Source: Actinomycetospora sp. TBRC 11914
GTDB taxonomy: Bacteria > Actinomycetota > Actinomycetes > Mycobacteriales > Pseudonocardiaceae
Length of the DNA: 62,219 bases
NCBI RefSeq assembly: GCF_012933465.1
Contig: NZ_JABBND010000027.1
Span: 1-62,219 of the forward strand
Direction of reading: 5' to 3'
The stretch's first letter is position 1; every line of letters starts with the position of its first letter. This document shows positions 9,847 through 17,797 of the stretch, one piece after another. The translations under genes and the position numbers were made by a program. A model generated the notes under the pieces. That model had not been told where the DNA came from. It worked only from the letters and a program-made list of their open reading frames with translations, and ran no database searches.

Positions 9847-11505
9847 GTGCCTCCCACCCCCGTCTCGAGGAGCCCCTCGGTGGTCGCAGCCGGTCCCGGT
9901 CCGGAGCCGTCCCGTCCCGACACCAGCACCGACGACGTCCCCCACGAGGAGTGCGGGGTCTTCGGGGTCTGGGCCCCCGGGGAGGAGGTGTCGAAGCTCA
10001 CGTACTTCGGTCTGTTCGCGCTGCAGCACCGCGGCCAGGAGGCCGCCGGGATCGCGGTGTCGGACGGGCGCCAGATCGTGGTGTTCAAGGACCTCGGCCT
10101 CGTGAGCCAGGTCTTCGACGAGCAGACCCTCTCCTCGCTGCGCGGCCACCTCGCCGTCGGGCACACCCGCTACTCGACGACCGGCTCGCCGACGTGGGAG
10201 AACGCGCAACCCACGTTCCGGACGACGACGGCGGGCACCGGCATCGCCCTGGGCCACAACGGCAACCTCGTCAACACCGCCGAGCTGGTGGGCCGCAAGC
10301 TCCCCGACGGTGTCCCCGACGGGCGGGCCCGGATGGCCGCCACCACCGACTCCGACGTGGTCACCGGGCTGCTCGCGGAGTCCGCCGCCGACCTCGGGGT
10401 GGAGGAGGCGGCGCTGCGGCTGCTGCCCGACCTGCGCGGCGCGTTCAGCCTGGCCTTCTGCGACGAGACCACCCTCTACGCCGCCCGCGACCGCCACGGC
10501 GTACGCCCGCTGGTCCTGGGGCGCCTCGACCGCGGCTGGGTGGTGGCCTCCGAGACCGCCGCGCTCGACATCGTCGGCGCGTCCTTCGTGCGCGAGGTCG
10601 AGCCCGGCGAGCTGCTCGCGATCGACGCCGACGGCCTGCGGTCCTCCCGCTTCGCCGCCCCCGAGCCCAAGGGCTGCATCTTCGAGTACGTCTACCTGGC
10701 CCGCCCGGACACCTCGATCGCCGGTCGCGGCGTCCACTCCGCCCGCGTCGAGATCGGCCGGCGGCTCGCCGCCGAGCACCCGGCCGAGGCGGACCTCGTC
10801 ATCCCGGTGCCGGAGTCGGGGACGCCCGCGGCCGTCGGCTACGCCGAGGCCTCCGGCATCCCCTACGGCATGGGCCTGGTCAAGAACGCCTACGTCGGCC
10901 GCACCTTCATCCAGCCCTCGCAGACCATCCGGCAGCTGGGCATCCGGCTCAAGCTCAACCCGCTGCGCGAGGTCATCCGGGGCAAGCGGCTGGTGGTGGT
11001 GGACGACTCCATCGTCCGCGGCAACACCCAGCGCTCCCTGGTGCGCATGCTGCGCGAGGCCGGGGCGGTCGAAGTCCACGTGCGGATCGCGAGCCCGCCG
11101 GTGCGCTGGCCCTGCTTCTACGGCATCGACTTCGCCTCGCGCGCCGAGCTCGTGGCCAACGGCCTGGACAACGAGGGCATCCGCCGCTCGGTCGGGGCCG
11201 ACAGCCTGGGCTACATCTCCCAGGACGGCCTGGTCGCGGCCACGGAGCAGCCCCGCTCGCGGCTGTGCACCGCCTGCTTCTCCGGCGAGTACCCCATCGC
11301 GCTGCCCGACGAGGCGATGGTCGGCAAGCACATGCTCGAGGACGTGACCGGGACCCCGTGCGGTGACTCGGGCAACGTCGTGCACGAGGGGACGGGCACC
11401 CGGTCCGGCGTGCCGGTGCCGGTGAACGCCGCGGCGGTGCAGACCGTCCCGACCACCCGCTCGAGCCCCGGCTACGGCGCCGAGGACGCCCTCTCGCGCC
11501 CGTGA
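9847..11505 (+). CDS. purF: Amidophosphoribosyltransferase PurF
   Basis: A 552-aa enzyme of the first committed purine step (PRPP + glutamine to phosphoribosylamine). The N-terminal propeptide ends at HEE and the catalytic Cys36 begins CGVFGVW, as in [4Fe-4S]-type PurF. The cluster cysteines are recognisable in KGCIFEYVYLARP, RWPCFYGID and LCTACFSGE. The PRPP-binding loop is VVVDDSIVRGNTQ. I used GTG 9847, with a -10 box TACCCT five bases upstream. GTG 9880 would only shorten the propeptide. The stop overlaps the purM start by 4 bp. Regulation by purine end products and oxygen-labile cluster decay is known for this family but not visible here. Confidence 0.96.
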   Translation: MPPTPVSRSPSVVAAGPGPEPSRPDTSTDDVPHEECGVFGVWAPGEEVSKLTYFGLFALQHRGQEAAGIAVSDGRQIVVFKDLGLVSQVFDEQTLSSLRGHLAVGHTRYSTTGSPTWENAQPTFRTTTAGTGIALGHNGNLVNTAELVGRKLPDGVPDGRARMAATTDSDVVTGLLAESAADLGVEEAALRLLPDLRGAFSLAFCDETTLYAARDRHGVRPLVLGRLDRGWVVASETAALDIVGASFVREVEPGELLAIDADGLRSSRFAAPEPKGCIFEYVYLARPDTSIAGRGVHSARVEIGRRLAAEHPAEADLVIPVPESGTPAAVGYAEASGIPYGMGLVKNAYVGRTFIQPSQTIRQLGIRLKLNPLREVIRGKRLVVVDDSIVRGNTQRSLVRMLREAGAVEVHVRIASPPVRWPCFYGIDFASRAELVANGLDNEGIRRSVGADSLGYISQDGLVAATEQPRSRLCTACFSGEYPIALPDEAMVGKHMLEDVTGTPCGDSGNVVHEGTGTRSGVPVPVNAAAVQTVPTTRSSPGYGAEDALSRP

Positions 11506-12611
11506 CCGGCCTCGACGCGCACGTCGAGGGCCCGGGCCGCGGCTCCGGCGCGGCCAGCTACGCCGCCGCGGGCGTCGACGTGGCCGCCGGGGAACGGGCC
11601 GTCGAGCGCATCAAGCCCCTCGCGGCCTCGACGTCGCGACCCGAGGTGATGGGCGGCATCGGCGGCTTCGCCGGACTGTTCGCGCTGCGGACCTCGAAGT
11701 ACACCGAGCCGCTGCTGGCCGCCTCCACCGACGGCGTCGGCACCAAGATCGCGGTCGCGCAGGCGGCGGACAAGCACGACACCGTCGGGCTCGACCTCGT
11801 CGCGATGGTCGTCGACGACCTCGTCGTGTGCGGCGCCGAGCCGCTGTTCCTCCAGGACTACCTGGCCATCGGCCGGCTCGACCCGGCGAAGGTCGAGGCC
11901 ATCGTCTCCGGGATCGCCGAGGGGTGCCGGATCGCCGGGTGCGCGCTGCTCGGCGGGGAGACCGCCGAGCACCCCGGGGTGATGGAGCCCCACCACTACG
12001 ACCTCTCGGCCACCGGCGTCGGGGTCGTGGAGGCCGACGCGGTGCTGGGCCCCGACCGCGTCCGGGCCGGCGACCAGGTCATCGCCATGGCCGCGTCCGG
12101 GCTGCACTCCAACGGCTACTCGCTGGCCCGGCGGGTGCTGCTCGAGATCGGGCGGATGTCGCTCGACGGGCACGTCGAGGAGTTCGGCCACACCCTCGGC
12201 GAGGAGCTGCTGCGGCCCACGCGCATCTACGCCCGCGACTGCCTCGCCCTCGCCGCGGAGACCGACGTCCGGACGTTCGCCCACGTCACCGGCGGCGGCC
12301 TGTGCGCCAACCTGGCGCGGGTGCTGCCCGACGGCCTGCGGGCCGACCTCGACCGCTCGACGTGGACCCCGGACCCGGTGTTCAAGCTCATCGCCGGCCG
12401 CGGTCGGGTCGACCGCGCCGAGATGGAGACGACCTTCAACATGGGCGTCGGGATGGTGGCGATCGTTCCCGCCGAGGACGTCGACCGGGCCCTCGCGGTG
12501 CTCACCGCGAAGCACGTGCCGGCGTGGGTCCTCGGCGCGATCCGCCACGCCGACGGCGGCGCCGGCACCCCGGCGTCGGCCGTCCTGCACGGCGACCACC
12601 CGCGCTTCTAG
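11502..12611 (+). CDS. purM: Phosphoribosylformylglycinamidine cyclo-ligase PurM (AIR synthase)
   Basis: A 369-aa enzyme that closes the imidazole ring (FGAM to AIR, using ATP). Signature segments are ASYAAAGVDVAAGERAVERIK, LLAASTDGVGTKIAVAQ, MVVDDLVVCGAEPLFLQDY, LLGGETAEHPGVM and HVTGGGLCANLARVLP. It begins at GTG 11502 with a 4-bp overlap with purF and ends at TAG 12609-12611. That stop codon is the first triplet of the palindromic element at 12609-12682. The purF-purM-DUF3073 order matches Rv0808-Rv0810c. Confidence 0.96.
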   Translation: MTGLDAHVEGPGRGSGAASYAAAGVDVAAGERAVERIKPLAASTSRPEVMGGIGGFAGLFALRTSKYTEPLLAASTDGVGTKIAVAQAADKHDTVGLDLVAMVVDDLVVCGAEPLFLQDYLAIGRLDPAKVEAIVSGIAEGCRIAGCALLGGETAEHPGVMEPHHYDLSATGVGVVEADAVLGPDRVRAGDQVIAMAASGLHSNGYSLARRVLLEIGRMSLDGHVEEFGHTLGEELLRPTRIYARDCLALAAETDVRTFAHVTGGGLCANLARVLPDGLRADLDRSTWTPDPVFKLIAGRGRVDRAEMETTFNMGVGMVAIVPAEDVDRALAVLTAKHVPAWVLGAIRHADGGAGTPASAVLHGDHPRF

Positions 12612-12682
12612 GTGGCCTTCGGCCTCGTGAGCAGAAAGTGTCGGTATACCGGCACTTTCTGCTCACGAGCCGGAGGCACCTA
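12609..12682. terminator. Bidirectional palindromic terminator-like element, copy 1
   Basis: A near-perfect palindrome. CTCGTGAGCAGAAAGTG and its inverse CACTTTCTGCTCACGAG flank the core CGGTATACCG, with outer arms GTGGCCTTCGG and CCGGAGGCAC. The outer edges read TAG on the top strand (the purM stop, 12609-12611) and TAG on the bottom strand (the DUF2945 stop, 12680-12682), so the element supplies or abuts both stop codons. A second copy lies at 19115-19189 in another convergent junction. RNA from either strand would form a hairpin of about 35 bp. Confidence 0.85.
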
Positions 12683-12898
12683 CGCTTTCCCGAGCTCGCT
12701 GTGGAGCTTCAGGACCTGACGGCCGTCGGACTGCTCCAGCACGTAGGCCGGATTGTCGTCGCTGCCGTTGCGGGTCTGGTTCTTACCGGCGATCTTCCGC
12801 TCGACCCGCTCGGTGTGGACCTCCTTCACGGTGGCCTCACCCGTGCCGTTCCCCCAGTTCCATTGGACCTGGTCACCCTCGCTGAACGCCTTCGCCAT
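12680..12898 (-). CDS. DUF2945 / HVA1-type TUDOR-like small protein
   Basis: A 72-aa protein. MAKAFSEGDQVQWNWGNGTG followed by EATVKEVHTERVERKIAGK and the C-terminal AYVLEQSDGRQVLKLHSEL is the full pattern of DUF2945 (hypervirulence-associated TUDOR-like domain) proteins. These are single SH3-like barrel domains widespread in bacteria and fungi. The molecular role is not established. It starts at ATG 12898 with only a weak Shine-Dalgarno sequence (GGGGAG about 3-8 nt upstream). The stop TAG coincides with the edge of the palindromic element shared with purM. Confidence 0.85.
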   Translation of the reverse strand: MAKAFSEGDQVQWNWGNGTGEATVKEVHTERVERKIAGKNQTRNGSDDNPAYVLEQSDGRQVLKLHSELGKA

Positions 12899-12951
12899 CG
12901 CTCCCCGTCCCTGTCTCGCCGCGGTGTGTCCCGGAGAGGGCGCACCGAAGT

Positions 12952-12994
12952 CCGCCCCGTCCCCTGGCCCGGTACGGGCCGGTGGACGGGGCGG
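12952..12994. terminator. Strong hairpin terminator, probably for DUF3073
   Basis: Nested perfect stems: CCGCCCCGTCC (12952-12962) pairs with GGACGGGGCGG (12984-12994), and inside it GGCCCG pairs with CGGGCC around a GTA loop. It lies about 50 bp past the DUF3073 stop on the minus strand and upstream of DUF2945. There is no U-tract, which is usual for GC-rich actinomycetes. Confidence 0.6.
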
Positions 12995-13044
12995 GGTGCC
13001 CGGCGATCAGTGAGGTGAAGCCCGGGAGGCGTGACCCGGGAGGG

Positions 13045-13233
13045 TCAGCGCTCCTCGTAGCTGTACTCGGAGTAGCGGGAGTCGACGTGGTCGTCCTCGT
13101 CGCCCGCGTGCCGGGAGAACGGGTCTCCCGATGCCAGCTCCCGCTGGAGGGCGTCGAAGTCGGTGGTCGGGGAGCTGTACTTGAGCTCGCGAGCGACCTT
13201 CGTCTGCTTCGCCTTGGCTCGTCCGCGTCCCAT
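13045..13233 (-). CDS. DUF3073 domain protein (Rv0810c family)
   Basis: A 62-aa protein beginning MGRGRAKAKQTKVARELKYS and continuing SPTTDFDALQRELASG. This is the highly conserved N-terminal block of the actinobacteria-restricted DUF3073 family, with an acidic, tyrosine-rich tail DSRYSEYSYEER. The basic N-terminus suggests nucleic-acid or acidic-partner contact, but no function is established. I chose ATG 13233 rather than the ATG six bases upstream because family members start MGRGRAK. It sits directly downstream of purM in opposite orientation, as in mycobacteria and most actinobacteria. Confidence 0.9.
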   Translation of the reverse strand: MGRGRAKAKQTKVARELKYSSPTTDFDALQRELASGDPFSRHAGDEDDHVDSRYSEYSYEER

Positions 13234-13370
13234 GGGCAATGACCCCCTCGAACAGGGCGGGGGGCGGCCGGACGGTCCCGGCGGCCCCCCTCATCTCATA
13301 GCAATGCTCGTGGCTCCACCATACCGTGTGTCCGAACGGGCGTGCGACGTGACATGGCACCATCGCGCCC

Positions 13371-14306
13371 GTGCCAGCCCCCTTCGCCTGCTACCTCCGC
13401 GTCTACGAACCGTTGGGGGCGCTGCCGGGGCCGTTGGCCCAGCGTGTGCGGGCCGGACTGGCTCGGGGCGCCGTCCCCGTCACCCAGGCGGGGGTCCGCG
13501 AACGCGACGTGTGTCTCCGAGCACAGCTGGGTGCTCCGGTGCGTCTGCTGCCCGGGGAGCGCATCGACGGGACGGCGACCGACGGTCCCGTCGACGTCCT
13601 GCTGGCCGACGGGGCGGACGCTCCGCCGCCGGGCGAGGCCTCGCCCGCGCCGCCCCGGTTCGGGCCCACCACCCTCGTCTGCCCGCTGGACACCCGGCCG
13701 CGGGCCGCGGCGGCCCTCGTCGGGTTCCTCTCCACCGAGTCCCCGGTGCTGCGGGCCGCGGCGCTGCACTACGAGGAGTCCGCTGCCCGGTCGCGGGCGG
13801 AGGCCGTGGTGGCCGAGCTGGGGGAGAGCGCGACCCACGTCGTGTCGGCGACCTGGACGGTGCCGCTGCCGTGGTTCGTCCTCGTGGAGGCCGCCGACCG
13901 CGTGCTCGTGCTCGGCCGCGACGACCCGGCGACCGCCGACGCCCCGGCCGGCTCCGGGGTCCGCCGGCGCTGCTACTGGCGGGTGGCGATGGCGGACGCG
14001 CTCGCCCGGGCCGACTCCGCCGCCGAGCTCCTCAGCTCCGCGCTCGGCGACGGCGGCCCGGCCGAGGTCCTCCGCGACACCGCGCGATGGCTGCGCCACT
14101 TCGACGCCGGGTCGCTCGTCGAGCTCGACTACGGCGGCCTGGTCCAGCTGCTCGATGACGAGACGCTGGCCGCCGACACCTCCGCCGAGGACGTCGGCGA
14201 GGCCCTCGACGCGCTGCGCGAGGGCGACGCGGAGAAGGCGATGGCGAGCTACCGGCGGCTGCGGGACTTCTGGGCCGGCCGCGCGATCCGGGAGCGGGCC
14301 AATTAG
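13371..14306 (+). CDS. Conserved actinobacterial hypothetical protein
   Basis: A 311-aa protein starting at GTG 13371. The N-terminus PAPFACYLRVYEPLGALPGP is a pattern I recognise from an uncharacterised actinobacterial family, but I cannot name a function. Later segments are TTLVCPLDTRPRAAAALVGF, VVSATWTVPLPWFVLVEAADR and, near the C-terminus, LVELDYGGLVQLLDDETLAADTSAEDV. No signal peptide, transmembrane segment or catalytic motif was seen. A possible -10 TACCGT lies about 45 nt upstream. The gene is divergent from DUF3073 and convergent with rsiG across an inverted-repeat element. Confidence 0.7.
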   Translation: MPAPFACYLRVYEPLGALPGPLAQRVRAGLARGAVPVTQAGVRERDVCLRAQLGAPVRLLPGERIDGTATDGPVDVLLADGADAPPPGEASPAPPRFGPTTLVCPLDTRPRAAAALVGFLSTESPVLRAAALHYEESAARSRAEAVVAELGESATHVVSATWTVPLPWFVLVEAADRVLVLGRDDPATADAPAGSGVRRRCYWRVAMADALARADSAAELLSSALGDGGPAEVLRDTARWLRHFDAGSLVELDYGGLVQLLDDETLAADTSAEDVGEALDALREGDAEKAMASYRRLRDFWAGRAIRERAN

Positions 14307-14316
14307 GCCGGAGGCC

Positions 14317-14445
14317 ATGTGAGTGCTTTTCGTCGCTGGGACGACCAAGTGCGCTCACAAGCTCCTGTCGGCAGCGAGTCGAGTGCCGTGCGCAACAGCG
14401 TGTGTGAGTGCTCTTGGTCGTCCCAGCGACGAAAAGCACTCACAT
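14317..14445. repeat. Pair of inverted 40-bp hairpin repeats in a convergent junction
   Basis: The left arm 14319-14358 and the right arm 14404-14443 are reverse complements of each other over at least 31 perfect bases (GTGAGTGCTTTTCGTCGCTG and GGACGACCAAG). Each arm is also an imperfect hairpin by itself (GTGAGTGC...GCGCTCAC, CGTC...GACG). The arms are separated by 45 bp. The element occupies the junction between the + strand gene ending at 14306 and rsiG ending at 14450. It is probably a bidirectional terminator or REP-like element. Confidence 0.8.
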
Positions 14446-14449
14446 GCCG

Positions 14450-15019
14450 TCAGGCTCCTTCGCGCTCCCGGCGCAGCAGGTCGTCCACCGAGGCCGAGCC
14501 CTCGCGGTACCGGCGGGCGATCTCGTCGTTGCAGGCGTCCATGACCTGCTGGACCCGGATGCGGTGGTCGGACACCGAGGACTCCTCGGCGGCGTACGCC
14601 TCGGTGCACTCGGTGAGCTCGGCGTCGGAGAGCGTGGCGACGTCGGAGAGCCCGGTGTCGGCCAGCAGCGCCTCGACGTGGCGCCGGTGCGACTCGGCGC
14701 GCGAGGGCTCCACCGTCTGGTGCCGGCCGCGACCTGCGGCCGGGCCGAGCGCGTTGTCGGCCAGGATCCGCGGCAGCGCGTCCATCACCGAGCCGCCGTC
14801 GTCACCGGCGCGGCGGTGCTCCTCGAAGCGCACGATGTCCATGCGCGCGTGCAGCAGGCGGCGCAGGTAGGAGAGATCGGTCTCCTCCTGGGCGGCGTCG
14901 TCGCGCATCGCCCGGAGCTCCTCCATCGACCGGTCCCCGATCGCCGCCAGGAAACCGGGGTCGAGGACGCGGTCGATGCGCCGCCGACCACCCTGTCGGA
15001 ACTCGATCATGGCGTCCAT
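14450..15019 (-). CDS. rsiG: RsiG-type c-di-GMP-binding anti-sigma factor homologue
   Basis: A 189-aa helical protein homologous to Streptomyces RsiG (older annotation: aerial mycelium formation protein). In Streptomyces, RsiG clamps sigma-WhiG when two c-di-GMP molecules bind the motif E(X)3S(X)2R(X)3Q(X)3D. The second motif is perfect: E146, S150, R153, Q157, D161. The first is E46, S50, R53, H57, D61, with the Gln replaced by His (CAC). Flanking family blocks are GGRRRIDRVL and EETDLSYLRRLL. I used ATG 15019. GTG 15034 and ATG 15010 are possible alternatives. No sigma-WhiG gene lies in the window. Cytosolic, no transmembrane segment. The anti-sigma assignment is by homology; partner binding is inference. 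Confidence 0.82.
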   Translation of the reverse strand: MDAMIEFRQGGRRRIDRVLDPGFLAAIGDRSMEELRAMRDDAAQEETDLSYLRRLLHARMDIVRFEEHRRAGDDGGSVMDALPRILADNALGPAAGRGRHQTVEPSRAESHRRHVEALLADTGLSDVATLSDAELTECTEAYAAEESSVSDHRIRVQQVMDACNDEIARRYREGSASVDDLLRREREGA

Positions 15020-15099
15020 GGTGCGGGACGGCACCCCGCGCTGTCACCCACCCGAGCGGGGCGCGCGTCGACCGGACGACCCCGAGCGGGCGCCGGTCG

Positions 15100-16047
15100 T
15101 CACGCGGCGAGGACCTGCGCCACCCAGGCGGGGTCGGCGTTCCGGCCACTGACGACGGCGACCGTCCGGCGCCCGGCGAGCGCCGGGTGCTCGAGGGCCC
15201 CCGCCGTCGCCACGGCCCCGCTCGCCTCGGCCGGCACGCCCGCGGCGTGCAGCAGCCGGGCGGCCCGTGCGATGGCGGCCTCGGGCACCGTGACGACGTC
15301 GTCCACCAGCGCCTGCACGTGGGGCCACGTGAGGTCCCCGAGCCGCGCCGCCCGCAGCCCGTCGGCGGCGGTGCGGGCCACCCGGGCCCGCTCCCACCGC
15401 ACCGGCCTCCCGGCCCGCTTCGACTCGGCGGCGTCCCCGGCCAGCTCCGGTTCGACACCCACCACCGACACCCCGGTCCCGGCCAGCGCGGCCGCGATCC
15501 CCGAGATCAGGCCGCCACCTCCCACGGGGACGAGGACGCGGTCGACGTCGGGGATCTGCGAGGCGATCTCGGCGCCGACCGTGCCCTGGCCGGCGATGAC
15601 GTCGGGGTGGTCGTACGGCGGCACCAGCGCGCCGCCCGTCTCGGCCACCACGGCGTCGGCGGCGGACTCGCGCTCGTCGGCGGGCACCCGGACCAGCCGG
15701 GCCCCGAGGGCCGCCATCGCCTCGACCTTGGCCGCGACGGCGTCGTCGGGGACGACCACGGTGCACGGGACCCCGAGGCGCGCCGCGGCCCAGGCCAGCG
15801 CCCGGCCGTGGTTGCCCGACGAGTGCGTCACCAGGCCCGCCGCCCGCACCGCCGGCGAGAGCCGCGCCGCCGCGTGGAAGGCGCCGCGCAGCTTGAAGGC
15901 CCCGATCGGCTGGGTGTCCTCGCGCTTGAGCAGCAGGCCCGGGACGCCGGGCAGGGGATCGACGGCGGTGCGGACCGCGACCCCGTCGAGCACGGCGGCC
16001 GCGGCGTCGACGTCCGCGCGGGTGACCAGCGCCGGGCCGGTGGTCAC
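15100..16047 (-). CDS. PLP-dependent threonine/serine dehydratase family protein
   Basis: A 315-aa fold-type II PLP enzyme. The lysine that binds PLP lies in QPIGAFKLRGAFHAA, the substrate/carboxylate loop is SSGNHGRALAWAA, and the phosphate-binding glycine loop is VPVGGGGLISGIAAAL. The length is that of catabolic threonine dehydratase or serine racemase-like proteins. There is no C-terminal ACT regulatory domain, so it is probably not biosynthetic IlvA. The reaction is probably L-threonine/L-serine deamination to a 2-oxoacid. It starts at GTG 16047 with a 4-bp overlap with the upstream ygfZ stop, so it is the third gene of a fur-ygfZ-dehydratase operon. Confidence 0.85.
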   Translation of the reverse strand: MTTGPALVTRADVDAAAAVLDGVAVRTAVDPLPGVPGLLLKREDTQPIGAFKLRGAFHAAARLSPAVRAAGLVTHSSGNHGRALAWAAARLGVPCTVVVPDDAVAAKVEAMAALGARLVRVPADERESAADAVVAETGGALVPPYDHPDVIAGQGTVGAEIASQIPDVDRVLVPVGGGGLISGIAAALAGTGVSVVGVEPELAGDAAESKRAGRPVRWERARVARTAADGLRAARLGDLTWPHVQALVDDVVTVPEAAIARAARLLHAAGVPAEASGAVATAGALEHPALAGRRTVAVVSGRNADPAWVAQVLAA

Positions 16048-17189
16048 CCCTGCAGCCGGCGCACCGCGGCCCGCCCGGGCGGCTCGCCGGTGTCGGGCGG
16101 CACCGAGTCCGGGTCGATGGTCGCCGGGCCGGGCACGCCCTCGTCGCGGTCGTCGGCGACCCACAGCGTCGTCGGGCCCGACTCGCTCGTCCCGGCCACC
16201 GCGGACCGCTTCACCAGCGCGAGGGCGACCGAGCCGAGCTCGTGGTGGCGCACCGCGGTCCCGACGCGCCCGACCGCGCGCCCGCCCTCCGCGCTCAGGA
16301 CCGGGGTCCCGGGGGGCGGGAGCGCGTCGTCGCCGGACGCGAGGTGCAGCAGCACCATCTGCCGCGGGGGCCGGCCGAGGTTGGCGACCCGTGACACGGT
16401 CTCCTGCCCGCGGTAGCAGCCCTTGGTCAGGTGCACCGCGGCGCCGATCCAGCCCACCTCGTGCGGGATCGTCCGCTCGTCGGTGTCGACCCCCAGACGC
16501 GGGCGCAGCGCGGCCACGCGCAGCGCCTCGAAGGCGTCCAGGCCCGCCGCGGCCGCCCCGGCGCCGCGCAGCCGCTCCCACCAGTCGACGAGCCCGGCCC
16601 GCGGCACGAGCAGGTCGACCGACGTCTCCTCCAGCGGCCACGGCACGCGTCGCACGACCCCGCCGCCGGGCAGCGGGCCGGCACCCTCGGGACCGGCCGG
16701 GACCTCGACGCCGGCGGTGGTCAGCACGTCGGTGACCTGCGGCCCGAGCACCGAGAGCTGGGCGAACTCGTCCGTCGCGTCCCGCACGGAGACGTCGGAC
16801 CAGAACTTCATCGACTCCAGGTAGGCCGCCAGCCCGGGGGCGGCGCCCGGTTCCACGGACAGCCAGATCGCGCCGTCGACGTGGCTGATGACCGCGTGGT
16901 GCTCGACGCGGCCCTGGACGTCGAGGACGAGGCCCTCGGTCCCCGCGCCCTCGGGCAGGTCGGCCACCTGCTGGGAGACCAGCAGGTGCAGCCACGTCGT
17001 GCGGTCGGGCCCGGTGACGACGACGAGGCCGCGGTGCGAGCGGTCGACGACGGCCGCGCGGCGCGTCGCGGCGCGCTGGTCGGCGAACGGGTCGCCGTGG
17101 TGGGACGCGACGCCGGCGTCCGGGCCGGCGTCGGGACCGTCGGGGTGGCCGATCGCCCCGGGCAGATCCAGCAGCGGTGAGCGGGTCAT
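16044..17189 (-). CDS. ygfZ: Folate-binding YgfZ / CAF17 family Fe-S cluster maintenance protein
   Basis: A 381-aa protein related to GcvT aminomethyltransferase. The YgfZ signature KGCYRGQE is intact, with its conserved Cys. Other family blocks are RSHRGLVVVTGPDRTTWLHL, VSVRDATDEFAQLSVLGP and IPHEVGWIGAAVHLTKGCY. YgfZ proteins use folate in assembly or repair of certain Fe-S enzymes, in the cytosol. It starts at ATG 17189, overlapping the Fur-family gene by 4 bp, and its end overlaps the dehydratase by 4 bp. The M. tuberculosis counterpart is Rv0811c, next to Rv0810c as here. Confidence 0.9.
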   Translation of the reverse strand: MTRSPLLDLPGAIGHPDGPDAGPDAGVASHHGDPFADQRAATRRAAVVDRSHRGLVVVTGPDRTTWLHLLVSQQVADLPEGAGTEGLVLDVQGRVEHHAVISHVDGAIWLSVEPGAAPGLAAYLESMKFWSDVSVRDATDEFAQLSVLGPQVTDVLTTAGVEVPAGPEGAGPLPGGGVVRRVPWPLEETSVDLLVPRAGLVDWWERLRGAGAAAAGLDAFEALRVAALRPRLGVDTDERTIPHEVGWIGAAVHLTKGCYRGQETVSRVANLGRPPRQMVLLHLASGDDALPPPGTPVLSAEGGRAVGRVGTAVRHHELGSVALALVKRSAVAGTSESGPTTLWVADDRDEGVPGPATIDPDSVPPDTGEPPGRAAVRRLQG

Positions 17190-17650
17190 GCGGGTCCTTC
17201 CCCCGACGAGGCGGCGTGGGCGACCGGTTCCTCGTCGCTCTCGGCGTCGCAGCGGGTGCACAGCCCGGACAGCGCGACGTGTGTCGGGTCGAGCGTGAAG
17301 CCGGCCCGCGCGGCCAGCGTCCCGGCCAGGTCGTCGAGCAGCGAGGCGTCCACCTCGTCCACGGTGCCGCACCGGTGGCACACGAGGTGGACGTGCTCGT
17401 GCTCGCCGGTGGCGTAGGTGGGGGCACCGTGGCCGAGGTGGGTGTGGCGCACGATGCCGAGCTGCTCGAGCAGGTCGAGCGTCCGGTAGACGGTGGTGAT
17501 GTTCACGGCGGGGGCGATCTCCTGCACCTTGGCGCAGATCGCCTCGGGGGTGGCGTGCCCCAGATCGGAGACCGCGTCGAGCACCAGCTGGCGCTGCGGC
17601 GTCATGCGCAGGCCGCGACGGTGCAGCGTCTGTCGCAGTTCGGTGTCCAC
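17186..17650 (-). CDS. Fur-family metalloregulator, closest in sequence to nickel regulator Nur
   Basis: A 154-aa repressor with an N-terminal winged helix (RGLRMTPQRQLVLDAVSDLG) and a C-terminal dimer/metal domain. The segment ITTVYRTLDLLEQLGIVRHT, followed by HLGHGAPTY, closely resembles Streptomyces Nur as I remember it. Metal residues are visible in HEHVHLVCHRC, and a second Cys pair lies in GLCTRC. I call it Nur-like rather than FurA or Zur from that similarity and from linkage to ygfZ. Nickel specificity is inference. It starts at GTG 17650 and leads an operon with ygfZ and the dehydratase (4-bp overlaps). It is divergent from the coiled-coil gene. Confidence 0.8.
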   Translation of the reverse strand: MDTELRQTLHRRGLRMTPQRQLVLDAVSDLGHATPEAICAKVQEIAPAVNITTVYRTLDLLEQLGIVRHTHLGHGAPTYATGEHEHVHLVCHRCGTVDEVDASLLDDLAGTLAARAGFTLDPTHVALSGLCTRCDAESDEEPVAHAASSGEGPA

Positions 17651-17797
17651 CCCACCGATCGTAGGCGCGTCGTGCGCACCCCCGGGTGTCCGCACGACGT
17701 CGGGAACGGCCGTTCGGCGTCTCGCGTCGCCGGGAACCCCCTCCCTACCATCGACACCGCGCCCGGCACCCCAGCCCGGGCCCCGACGAGGTGATGT

